Assembly (NCBI RefSeq): GCF_019976755.1
Contig: NZ_AP023441.1
Location: forward strand, 4,337,501 to 4,401,500
Reading direction: 5' to 3'
Source: Nostoc sp. MS1
GTDB lineage: Bacteria > Cyanobacteriota > Cyanobacteriia > Cyanobacteriales > Nostocaceae
DNA: 64,000 bases
Positions 43,680-51,232 of the stretch are shown in pieces. The notes under the pieces were generated by a model. That model searched no databases and was not told the origin of the DNA. It saw only the letters and a list, made by a program, of their open reading frames with translations. How positions within the stretch are numbered: the stretch's first letter is position 1; the number at the start of each line of letters is the position of its first letter. A program made the translations under genes and the position numbers.

Positions 43680-44939
43680 ATGGCGCTAACGCAGCTTAAT
43701 CAAACTATTTCTCCTCAACCGACACCGCCAGACCAGCGAGGTTACGACTATGATTTAGTCATCGTCGGCGGTGGAATTGTTGGGTTAACTCTAGCCTCAG
43801 CATTAAAGGATTCTGGCTTGAATATACTGTTGATTGAGGCTAAAGTCTCATCAGCAGCCGTGGCTAAAGGACAAGCCTACGCAGTCCACATGCTGTCAGC
43901 ACGAATCTACCAAGGCATCGGCATTTGGGATAAAATTCGCCCTCAAATTGCTAAGTACAGCCAAGTCCGCCTTTCTGACGCTGATTATCCTGGTGTGGTG
44001 GAGTTTGCAACCAGCGATTTAGGAACACCAGAATTAGGTTATGTAGCCGAACACCAAGCTTTACTGGAACCTCTACAGGAGTTTGTCCAGAATTGCCCAA
44101 ATGTCACCTATCTATGTCCGGCTGAAGTGGTGAGTACCAAGTACCACAATGACGTAGTAACTATAGAAATTAAGGTTGCTGAACAATTACGCACAGTCCG
44201 CAGCAAATTAGTTGTAGCTGCTGATGGTTCACGATCGCCTATTCGTCAAGCGGCTGGGATTAAAACCCACGGCTGGAAGTATTGGCAATCTTGTATAGTT
44301 GCCTTCGTCAAGCCAGAAAAACCCCACAATAATACAGCTTACGAAAGATTCTGGCCTAGCGGACCCTTTGCAATTTTACCTTTACCTGAGAACCGTTGCC
44401 GCATCGTTTGGACAGCGCCCCACGAAGAAGCCAAAGCTTTGTGTGCTTTGAATGACGAGCAATTTTTGCAAGAACTTGCCAAGCGTTTTGGTAATCAGAT
44501 GGGTAAGTTGGAATTATTAGGCGATCGCTTCGTTTTTCAAGTACAACTCATGCAAAGCGATCGCTATGTTCTCCCTCGTTTAGCATTAGTTGGCGACGCA
44601 GCGCACAATTGTCATCCTGTAGGTGGACAAGGCTTAAATTTAGGTATCCGTGATGTCGCAGCTTTGGCGCAGGTAATCCAAAAAGCGCATCAAACTGGTG
44701 AAGATATCGGCAATATTCGCGTATTGAAACGTTACGAACGCTGGCGACAAGTAGAGAATCTGACAATATTAGGCTTCACTGATATGTTAGACAGAATGTT
44801 TTCTAACCAATTTCCGCCAGTAGTATTTGTGCGTCGCTTGGGTTTATGGTTTTTGCGTAGCGTTCCCGCACTCAAAGTATTTATGCTCAAGTTGATGATT
44901 GGTTTAAAGGGAAGAACCCCAGAATTAGCGAAACGTTAA
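43680..44939 (+). CDS. FAD-dependent hydroxylase, UbiH/Coq6 family
   Basis: 419 aa. The FAD ADP-binding motif VIVGGGIVGLTLASAL begins at about 27, the DG motif is VAADGSRSPIRQAAGI, and the second FAD motif is GDAAHNCHPVGGQGLNLGIRD from 305. This is the flavin monooxygenase class used for ubiquinone ring hydroxylation. Cyanobacteria make plastoquinone and no ubiquinone, so the natural substrate is uncertain, with quinone or carotenoid-like aromatic rings possible. The C-terminal helix contains a hydrophobic Arg/Leu region (RRLGLWFLRSVPALKVF) that may attach to membranes. Confidence 0.88.
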   Translation: MALTQLNQTISPQPTPPDQRGYDYDLVIVGGGIVGLTLASALKDSGLNILLIEAKVSSAAVAKGQAYAVHMLSARIYQGIGIWDKIRPQIAKYSQVRLSDADYPGVVEFATSDLGTPELGYVAEHQALLEPLQEFVQNCPNVTYLCPAEVVSTKYHNDVVTIEIKVAEQLRTVRSKLVVAADGSRSPIRQAAGIKTHGWKYWQSCIVAFVKPEKPHNNTAYERFWPSGPFAILPLPENRCRIVWTAPHEEAKALCALNDEQFLQELAKRFGNQMGKLELLGDRFVFQVQLMQSDRYVLPRLALVGDAAHNCHPVGGQGLNLGIRDVAALAQVIQKAHQTGEDIGNIRVLKRYERWRQVENLTILGFTDMLDRMFSNQFPPVVFVRRLGLWFLRSVPALKVFMLKLMIGLKGRTPELAKR

Positions 44940-45023
44940 CTTAGTAGGGAACAGAATATAGGTGGCGATATAGTTATTTTTCTGGTAACAGGTAATAGCG
45001 AATAGGTAAATATTTTCTACGAT

Positions 45024-45058
45024 TACCCATTACCCATTACCTATTACCTATTCCCTAA
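45024..45058. repeat. TACCCAT/TACCTAT heptamer array
   Basis: Five heptamers in a row right after the stop codon of the minus-strand Nif11-like gene. Confidence 0.75.
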
Positions 45059-45059
45059 T

Positions 45060-45293
45060 TTATCTAGGATGAATGTGTTTTCTAGGTCCCCAACCTGGAT
45101 TGATGATAGCAGCTAAATCTTCTTCAGATAATTTGTTAATTTCTGTTTCCAGTTCTTCCTGTGTGAAGTCATAGCCGCTCTCTTTAGCAATCTTAATAAA
45201 GGCTTCTGGATTCTCAGTTGCTTTTAGTCTTTGTTTTAATGCTTGATTTTCCTTCACAGCCTTCAAAAGTTGAGCAGCATTTTGTTGAGCCAT
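45060..45293 (-). CDS. Nif11-like leader peptide family protein
   Basis: 77 aa. The N-terminal 60 residues fit the Nif11/N11P leader fold (LLKAVKENQALKQRLKATEN, PEAFIKIAKESGYDFTQEEL, INKLSEEDLAAI). In RiPP precursors this leader is followed by a GG cleavage site and a core peptide. Here the end is INPGWGPRKHIHPR, with no double glycine but a compact Gly/Trp/Pro/His-rich tail. No modification enzyme or peptidase-transporter is near. It is either an orphan RiPP precursor served in trans or a Nif11 protein with another role. The ribosome site GGAGAGG precedes the ATG. Confidence 0.85.
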   Translation of the reverse strand: MAQQNAAQLLKAVKENQALKQRLKATENPEAFIKIAKESGYDFTQEELETEINKLSEEDLAAIINPGWGPRKHIHPR

Positions 45294-45726
45294 GATAGCC
45301 TCTCCTGTATTAAATATTAGATTTAAATTTAGAGCCGATAAAATTTAAGAACAACAGCTTAAATTATCTGTATTGCTCTATTCCTAGACTTGCACGATTT
45401 TTAGTTATTCGTCGTGTACCATAAGAAAGAATAAATAGATTAAAAATCTTGAATAATCTTTGATATTGGTTATTTAATAATAAAAATTAATAAAAAAATA
45501 TAATAATTAATGATGAGTAAAATTTTTTTACTTTTGCTTTTTATTAAACTTCTTGTCACTTCTACTCGCCTACTCCAACTCCTTATAGGTATAGGATACA
45601 ATATGCGATCGCCTCTGGTGCGGCAAGCTTCATTTTCAATAAATCTCAACAGTAAAAAACAACGCTAACATCGGAAAATAGGAAATCATCAGTGAATTAA
45701 TAACCTAGACTGAATGGGGGATAACT
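45294..45726. other. Divergent spacer, no gene seen
   Basis: AT-rich promoter region between the Nif11-like gene and the DUF2839 gene. One HIP1-like motif lies near 45606. Nothing specific is recognised. Confidence 0.4.
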
Positions 45727-45942
45727 ATGGGTGAAGCGAAACGTCGTAAAACTACAATGGGAGAAAAATATGGTCAAGACACTCGTATCTTACCTTGGGT
45801 TCCCATTACTAAATCTCAATCTGAACTATTTGTTACCTGGACTACTCGTGGTGCGTGGGTAGGCATTGGAGCTATGGTTGTAATTTGGGTAACTATCCGT
45901 TTTATTGGGCCAGCTTTTGGTTTGTGGCAAGTAGCAGACTAA
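45727..45942 (+). CDS. DUF2839 small membrane protein
   Basis: 71 aa. Begins MGEAKRRKTTMGEKYGQD, the family hallmark, and has one transmembrane helix (about 44-62, GIGAMVVIWVTIRFIGPAF). A conserved cyanobacterial protein of unknown function, probably in thylakoid or plasma membrane with a basic cytosolic N-terminus. The start ATG follows GGGGGAT. A GGGGTGTAG/CTACACCCC hairpin follows the gene. Confidence 0.88.
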   Translation: MGEAKRRKTTMGEKYGQDTRILPWVPITKSQSELFVTWTTRGAWVGIGAMVVIWVTIRFIGPAFGLWQVAD

Positions 45943-46886
45943 AATTTCTCCCATAAGATAGGGGTGTAGGTGTTTATCAGCTCTACACCCCATACACTTA
46001 ATAAAATCGTTATGTAATTCGTGGCGAATTTACGGCTAATGTCCTAACGTTACAAGCATAATCGGGCAATTTATATTACTATTTAAGCTTTGTATCTATA
46101 ACTCTTGCTAGATTGACTTAGTGTTAGTCTTAAATATGATTAGCTACAGAGGTATGAGAAACAGCATTCTGCTTAAATGTTGTTTCAAGGGGGAATTATA
46201 TAACTTACTTAACTTTCTGTTACGTTTAAAGCTACAAAAAATACTGCCGAAATGGCAACATACTTATCTTGAGTTTAGCTATGCTCGGTTTCATGCTTAT
46301 AAGCATTAGAGCTATAGTGATATTTTTTGCAAGTGTAACTAATTCCCTACCATACTCCGACCATTGCGCCTAACTTTGCACTCTCAAGGTTGTACTATAC
46401 TGGATTCAACACTTATAGCAGGAAAGTAATATTTGAGACAAAAAAAGTTTGGCTGAATTGTCAATAGTAAATCTGTGATTATACGGCACAACAAGCTAAT
46501 AGAAAATCTCAACTAGATGTAAAAACTGTGAAAATCACTATTATATAGTGCCAAAATTACAGAAAAACAATCAGTGATTCTCCTCTGGTTGACAAAGGCT
46601 AAATCTGAGTTAATCTTGATGCGATCGCTGCTAATAATCATCAACTTAGGCAAAGTTATGTAAATTATACTTAATTTTCTTAACTTACCTGATTATTTTG
46701 ATTCTGCAAAGTGAATTGTTTGATACGGCAGAGCGTGCAGTTTTCTCTTACCCTGAGCAAGTAGCCAATTAATGGCTGCAATAAACTTTTGGTAATTGTA
46801 ATGAATAGTTTACAATACCAATTGGTGAGAGAATCTAAAAAAAATATAAAAGAGACTAAAATGACTGTGGTGTCTGGAGGACAAAA
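45943..46886. other. Longest gene-poor spacer in the window
   Basis: 944 bases. A 9-bp perfect hairpin (GGGGTGTAG 45961-45969 with CTACACCCC 45983-45991) may end the DUF2839 transcript, though no T-run follows. A 62-codon frame at 46121-46309 does not look like a protein. I recognise no RNA gene, but a small RNA cannot be excluded. Confidence 0.4.
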
Positions 46887-47231
46887 GTGTTTCTAAGACT
46901 AGCGCATCAACATCGGCAGTTCGTCCAAGACTTGGTAATGAACCTCCAAGCCTTGGCAATTGTACTAGAACGACGGGGCTATCCTGCGTCCTGTTATACC
47001 TGTGGCGACCAAATGAACAGTGCTTCATTTATGGTGAGTTTGGGTAATAATCATCTAATTCGCTTCCTAGTATCTGACTACGGCATCACTTGGACAGAAA
47101 TGCGAGATGATCGCGAATTAATGAAACTAGAAGGTGCAGAAGCAATTAACCAATTAGAGGAATTAGCCAATCTTGTGAAGCAACCTACCCCAGTTACTTC
47201 AAGCAACAAGGCATTGGCAAAACGGGTTTAA
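46887..47231 (+). CDS. DUF1815 family protein
   Basis: 114 aa. Matches the DUF1815 family of cyanobacteria: FLRLAHQHRQFVQDLVMNLQ, GYPASCYTCGDQMNSASFMV and DYGITWTEMRDDRELMKLEG. The start is GTG at 46887 with GGAGGA 6-11 bases upstream. It has a CYTC motif that could bind metal, but the function is unknown. It lies alone with long spacers on both sides. Confidence 0.9.
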   Translation: MFLRLAHQHRQFVQDLVMNLQALAIVLERRGYPASCYTCGDQMNSASFMVSLGNNHLIRFLVSDYGITWTEMRDDRELMKLEGAEAINQLEELANLVKQPTPVTSSNKALAKRV

Positions 47232-47610
47232 CATCAACTATAAATAGGTTTTTCTAATTAAATTTCACCCAAAATCTAGAGAATTAAAGCTTGTTCGCAA
47301 TTATTAGCTATTAATAATTACCTTTGCGTAATTAATTAGCTAATCCTTGCACTTGTTTGAATATGGGTGCTGAAACCTAATATAGTTAGTATGTACTTAT
47401 GTTCCAGACGATAAAGATTTGGAACTAAATTTTGTTTTTCAATTATGTATAGCAGGGTATAGAGAATAGCCACTTAAGCAGGCTATTACGAATTACGAAT
47501 TATATAAGGCGATCGCAGCTTAGATCGGCATTATTCTTATAAATGCTACAACTCAACTCCTTTTTATGTTATCCCAGAGGTGGAAGAACTAACTGCCGAG
47601 TAACAAAAAG
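47232..47610. other. Intergenic stretch, no gene seen
   Basis: It contains one short ATTACGAATTACGAATTA repeat pair near 47486 and a HIP1-like site at 47510. It is the promoter region of the thioesterase gene. Confidence 0.4.
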
Positions 47611-48111
47611 ATGTCTGAAGAACAATCTAGCCAGGCACAATTGCCTCCTACTGATGCCATAGAACTTGCATCACTACGTCAGTTTGAGAGTTGGTTTGAG
47701 TATCCTGTGAGAGTTCATCCCCATCATACTGACTACGCAGGTATTGTTTGGCATGGCACTTATATAACTTGGATGGAAGAAGCAAGAATGGAATGTTTGC
47801 GTTCCATTGGTGTTGAATTTGCAGATTTAGTGACTTTAGGCTGCGACTTACCCGTGGTAGAACTTTCTGTGCGCTACCATCGTGCTGTAGAGTTAGGCAT
47901 GGCTGTGGTGGTTAAAACTCGCATGGTTGATGTTACAGGTGTCCGCATCAACTGGGATTATGCAATTGTCTCCACAGATGGACAGCAATTATTTGTCACT
48001 GCCAAAGTAACTTTAGTAGCCTTAGATAGAGAAAGAGGCAAAATCATGCGCCAGTTACCTACAAGCGTTAAAGATGCTTTAGCAAAGTTTTCAACTTTAC
48101 ACAAAAATTGA
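47611..48111 (+). CDS. Acyl-CoA thioesterase, 4HBT (hotdog) family
   Basis: 166 aa. The hotdog fold with catalytic Asp41 in HHTDYAGIVWHGTYITWMEEAR, followed by VELSVRYHRAVELG and VTAKVTLVALD. It is of the YbgC/4-hydroxybenzoyl-CoA thioesterase type. Cyanobacteria use a 4HBT enzyme (Slr0204 type) to cleave 1,4-dihydroxy-2-naphthoyl-CoA in phylloquinone synthesis; this protein may be that enzyme or a paralogue, which I cannot decide from sequence alone. The N-terminal 30 residues are an extension. Confidence 0.85.
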   Translation: MSEEQSSQAQLPPTDAIELASLRQFESWFEYPVRVHPHHTDYAGIVWHGTYITWMEEARMECLRSIGVEFADLVTLGCDLPVVELSVRYHRAVELGMAVVVKTRMVDVTGVRINWDYAIVSTDGQQLFVTAKVTLVALDRERGKIMRQLPTSVKDALAKFSTLHKN

Positions 48112-48125
48112 TTAAAGCTAGGTGT

Positions 48126-48168
48126 ATCAGTTATCAGTTTTATTAAACCATGTTAACTGATAACTGAT
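48126..48168. terminator. Perfect 14-bp hairpin between convergent genes
   Basis: ATCAGTTATCAGTT (48126-48139) and AACTGATAACTGAT (48155-48168) pair perfectly with a 15-base loop. There is no T-run. It may act as a bidirectional terminator or be an inverted heptamer-repeat pair. Confidence 0.5.
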
Positions 48169-48175
48169 GAAACTT

Positions 48176-48373
48176 CTACTTCCCAACTTTCACTTGTGAT
48201 AAAGTTTGTGCAAACTGCATGATTTGATGCCATATATCTTGAGGTGTGATACCAAAACCAACGTTGAGTAACACAAGAACAGATGCAATAGTTATAGCAT
48301 TGATAATGGTTGCTTTTAATACTTTCCAAACTATGACAAATACAATCCAAGCTACAATAAGAGTAGGGATCAT
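48176..48373 (-). CDS. Small conserved-looking membrane protein
   Basis: 65 aa. Two hydrophobic helices (about 2-18 and 23-42, the second IINAITIASVLVLLNVGFGI) are followed by an amphipathic tail. AAGGA lies about 9 bases before the ATG, which supports translation. The composition is sensible for a short membrane protein. I do not recognise the family and assign no function. The overlapping frame at 48153-48350 looks like its shadow. Confidence 0.6.
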   Translation of the reverse strand: MIPTLIVAWIVFVIVWKVLKATIINAITIASVLVLLNVGFGITPQDIWHQIMQFAQTLSQVKVGK

Positions 48374-48813
48374 AATATAAATTCCTTAAAACTTAGCTTT
48401 GATTTCCAGGCTACTCAATCAGTAGACGTATATTTTTATATTTAATAATCACTGATAAATCTAACGCCAATGTGGTATTATTTACATAATGTTTCTTCCA
48501 ATAATTGCGTAAATTATTGAGTAATGAGCGCAAATTGATTATACATAAAATAATTACTAGATTTTTTAATTAAAAATAAATTTTTGGCCAAATTTATCAA
48601 AGATATTTAATTTAGGAAAATACATACGGCAAGAAACAGGGATAAAAGCCTGTTGATCTATGAATTTTTGCAGAAAATTTGTAATACATTCACCTACAAT
48701 CTGCTGTATAACTTAACCCTCTTGAACTGTGTGCTGAAAACAGACAGAAATCTTTTACCGCATAAGACCAAAGTAGGGACGCATATCTGTACGCCCCTAC
48801 GAAAGATATATGT
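48374..48813. other. Intergenic stretch with a hairpin repeat
   Basis: Very AT-rich up to 48640. No gene is supported. The hairpin at 48773-48800 closes the dxr transcript side. Confidence 0.4.
48773..48800 (-). terminator. Hairpin downstream of dxr
   Basis: GTAGGGACGCA (48773-48783) pairs with TACGCCCCTAC (48790-48800) with a few mismatches, 14 bases after the dxr stop on the minus strand, followed by TTTGGTCTT. The GTAGGGGCGTAC type is also a dispersed repeat. Confidence 0.5.
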
Positions 48814-50031
48814 TTATGAGGATTTTTGTAAAATGGGTTGTACAGAAATTATCTGAGGTTGAGTTGCTAAATTTTTAGTAGCTGTTAAAACTTCTTGTCT
48901 TGCCCATTTATCTGCTGCCAAAATGTCATCTAAAGAAGGATTTGCACAGTTATCGTTTTGATGGCGATCGCAAACTAATTCGATACAACGAGGAATATCT
49001 AAAAATCTGATTTTCTCATCCAAAAATAAAGCCACTGCTTGTTCATTAGCAGCATTTAACACAGCCGGCATAGAACCGCCAGCTAACCCAGCCGCGTAAG
49101 CTAACTGCATACAAGGATACTTATGATGGTCTGGTTCACGGAAGGTAAGATTGCCAGCTTTGACTAAATCCAGGCGTTCCCAGTCAGTATAGATGCGTTC
49201 CGGCCAAGATAAAGCATACAACAGGGGTAAACGCATATCTGGCCAGCCCAGTTGAGCTAAAACAGAGGTATCCTGTAACTCAATCAATGAGTGAATAATA
49301 CTTTGGGGATGGATGACGATTTCGATATCTTTGTAATCTAACCCAAACAAGAAGTGCGCCTCAATCACTTCTAAACCTTTATTCATCAAAGTGGCTGAGT
49401 CTACAGTAATTTTCCGCCCCATAGACCAGTTAGGATGTTTCAAGGCATCAGCAACAGTTACTTGTGCTAATCTTTCCACATCCCAATCCCGAAAAGCACC
49501 ACCAGAAGCTGTAAGTATAATCTTCCTTAAACCACTTTTAGGTACGCCTTGGAGACATTGAAAGATAGCAGAATGTTCAGAATCGGCTGGGAGTAATTTA
49601 ACACCGTGTTTTTCAACTAAAGGCAACACTACAGGGCCGCCGGCGATGAGGGTTTCTTTATTTGCCAAAGCGATATCTTTACCTGCTTCTATGGCGGCGA
49701 TAGTTGGTAGTAAACCTGCACAACCTACAATACCAGTAACAACTGTTTCCGCATCGCCATAACGGGCAACCTCAATCACTCCCGCTTCACCCCCTAGTAA
49801 AATAGGTTGGGGATCAAGGTCTTTAATAGCTGCTTCCAATGCTGGCAATTTTTCCGCAGCAGAAATCGCCGCTATCTGCGGACGAAACTTGCGAATTTGT
49901 TCTGCTAACATTTCTACATTACTTCCCGCCGCCAACCCCACAATCCGAAATTTATCTGGGTGCTGGGTGACGATATCTAAAGTCTGAGTACCAATTGAAC
50001 CAGTGGAACCAACAAGAGTAATACTTTTCAC
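48814..50031 (-). CDS. dxr: 1-deoxy-D-xylulose 5-phosphate reductoisomerase
   Basis: 405 aa, the second enzyme of the MEP isoprenoid pathway: it rearranges and reduces DXP to 2-C-methyl-D-erythritol 4-phosphate with NADPH, supplying carotenoids, phytol and quinone tails. The NADPH site is GSTGSIGTQTLD (8-19). The metal/substrate region is LPADSEHSAIFQCL, with SGGAFRDW and LMNKGLEVIEAHFLFG following. The length is typical. The C-terminal 20 residues are variable. It appears to be a single-gene unit with a hairpin after it. Confidence 0.96.
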   Translation of the reverse strand: MKSITLVGSTGSIGTQTLDIVTQHPDKFRIVGLAAGSNVEMLAEQIRKFRPQIAAISAAEKLPALEAAIKDLDPQPILLGGEAGVIEVARYGDAETVVTGIVGCAGLLPTIAAIEAGKDIALANKETLIAGGPVVLPLVEKHGVKLLPADSEHSAIFQCLQGVPKSGLRKIILTASGGAFRDWDVERLAQVTVADALKHPNWSMGRKITVDSATLMNKGLEVIEAHFLFGLDYKDIEIVIHPQSIIHSLIELQDTSVLAQLGWPDMRLPLLYALSWPERIYTDWERLDLVKAGNLTFREPDHHKYPCMQLAYAAGLAGGSMPAVLNAANEQAVALFLDEKIRFLDIPRCIELVCDRHQNDNCANPSLDDILAADKWARQEVLTATKNLATQPQIISVQPILQKSS

Positions 50032-50516
50032 AATTGCTTAAGAATTTACCGACAACTCTCACTATAAATTGCTAAGGACTCATTAATATAGAGCGATCGC
50101 CACGCATTGCACAATTAAGGTAGTATATTTTCTCCGAATCCCAAATGTTATGGAATTATAACCTTTCTTAATCTACTGAGGTACTGAGTACATCACGAAT
50201 AAAATTGGCTAACCCTCCTACAGAACTTTCCTCTGTGTAACTCTGCGTTTAAAAATATTAAATCTGTTTGTTTTCTGTAAGAGTTTGATGATTTTAAGGT
50301 TTGTAGTGAAGATTTTAATCCTCTCTGCGTTCCCTACGGGACGCTACGCGTTCGCGTAGCGTGTAGTAGACAGACGCTCCGCGAACAAGAAAAGGCTAAA
50401 ACCTTAACTACTAGCTTAACCATTTATTCTATTTTTCTTAACCTTTTGTCATTACTTTAAAGCTTATTTATGTGAAATCACAATAACGGTGACTTTTTTA
50501 CTTTGGAGCTTGTCTA
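50032..50516. other. Spacer with GC-rich palindromes
   Basis: It contains the inverted-repeat element 50299-50414, whose centre is a strong palindrome CGCTACGCGTTCGCGTAGCG (50342-50361). The promoter of the PEP-CTERM gene should lie after 50415. Confidence 0.5.
50299..50414. repeat. Dispersed inverted-repeat element
   Basis: The outer ends GTTTGTAGTGAAGATTTTAATCC and the reverse complement of AGGCTAAAACCTTAACTACTAGC match imperfectly. The core is CGCTACGCG/CGCGTAGCG. Related to the elements at 16508, 30621 and 36701. Confidence 0.5.
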
Positions 50517-51071
50517 ATGAAATTAAGTACAAATCTTGGCCTAGCTACTTTTGCTCTTGCCATTTCCTTAACTACTTTTGAAGTTAAGCCAACACAAGCT
50601 GCTGTAGTTAATTACAACTTTACTGTAAATGCTACATCTGGTGCTAATCCAGGTCAGTACTTTGGTTCTTTTAGGTACGACGACTCAAATTTGAATGGAA
50701 TTGGAGAAGAGAGTCTAGATATTAGCAATGGATTATTATCTGTTGTTTTTGATTATTTGGGTACTCGATATACAGAAGTAGATGATATTGATTTTCCAAC
50801 GGGTTTAGCACCATTAGTTAGCTTTAGAGATGGTCAACTTTTAGGACTGAGTTATTTAGTTGAAGACCAGTTTTTTATCGGTGGGGATTTAAATACTCCC
50901 TTCTTAGGCGGTAACACTTTTTATAGTATTGAGAGTGCTGATTTATTAACCGCTAATCAAGTAGGCACAGTCAGTTACTCTACCGTACCAGAACCTCTGG
51001 CTGTTTTGGGAACTGCGATCGCTTCTTTTGCTGGGTTATGTGTAAACCGTCGTAAAAAAGCATTCCTATAA
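50517..51071 (+). CDS. PEP-CTERM sorting domain protein
   Basis: 184 aa. A signal peptide (about 1-28, LATFALAISLTTF, QAA cleavage region) is followed by a beta-rich, Asp/Asn/Gly-rich middle and a C-terminal PEP-CTERM tripartite tail: VPEP (about 158-161), a hydrophobic helix (LAVLGTAIASFAGLCV) and the basic end NRRKK. Such proteins are exported and processed by exosortase, with likely anchoring or release at the cell surface. The exosortase gene is not in this window. The function of the secreted part is unknown. A CCCCACT/AGTGGGG terminator follows. Confidence 0.9.
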   Translation: MKLSTNLGLATFALAISLTTFEVKPTQAAVVNYNFTVNATSGANPGQYFGSFRYDDSNLNGIGEESLDISNGLLSVVFDYLGTRYTEVDDIDFPTGLAPLVSFRDGQLLGLSYLVEDQFFIGGDLNTPFLGGNTFYSIESADLLTANQVGTVSYSTVPEPLAVLGTAIASFAGLCVNRRKKAFL

Positions 51072-51145
51072 TTTACTAAAATTGGCAATTTTTGCTAATT
51101 TTATAGTACATTTACACTATTAAGAAAAATCCTGATTCAATCACT

Positions 51146-51169
51146 CCCCACTCTATCCAGTGGGGTTTT
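51146..51169 (+). terminator. Terminator of the PEP-CTERM gene
   Basis: CCCCACT (51146-51152) pairs with AGTGGGG (51159-51165), then TTTT. Confidence 0.7.
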
Positions 51170-51172
51170 CAC

Positions 51173-51204
51173 ATAACAAAAGGGGTGTACATATCATACA
51201 CCCC
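51173..51204 (-). terminator. phoX terminator
   Basis: GGGGTGTA (51182-51189) pairs with TACACCCC (51197-51204). On the minus strand it is followed by TTTTGTTATG, 28 bases after the phoX stop. Confidence 0.75.
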
Positions 51205-51232
51205 AAGAAAAAATTATTTTATGTGAATAGTT

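Noticed and set aside
46121..46309. 62-codon plus-strand frame
   Set aside because: No ribosome site, random composition and no recognisable motif.
48153..48350. Minus-strand frame overlapping the small membrane protein
   Set aside because: It lies almost fully on top of the better-supported 48176-48373 gene, in another frame, and has an unlikely Cys/His/Ser-rich sequence.
48653..48856. 67-codon plus-strand frame at the end of the dxr region
   Set aside because: It overlaps the dxr 3' end and its hairpin on the opposite strand; no ribosome site or family match.
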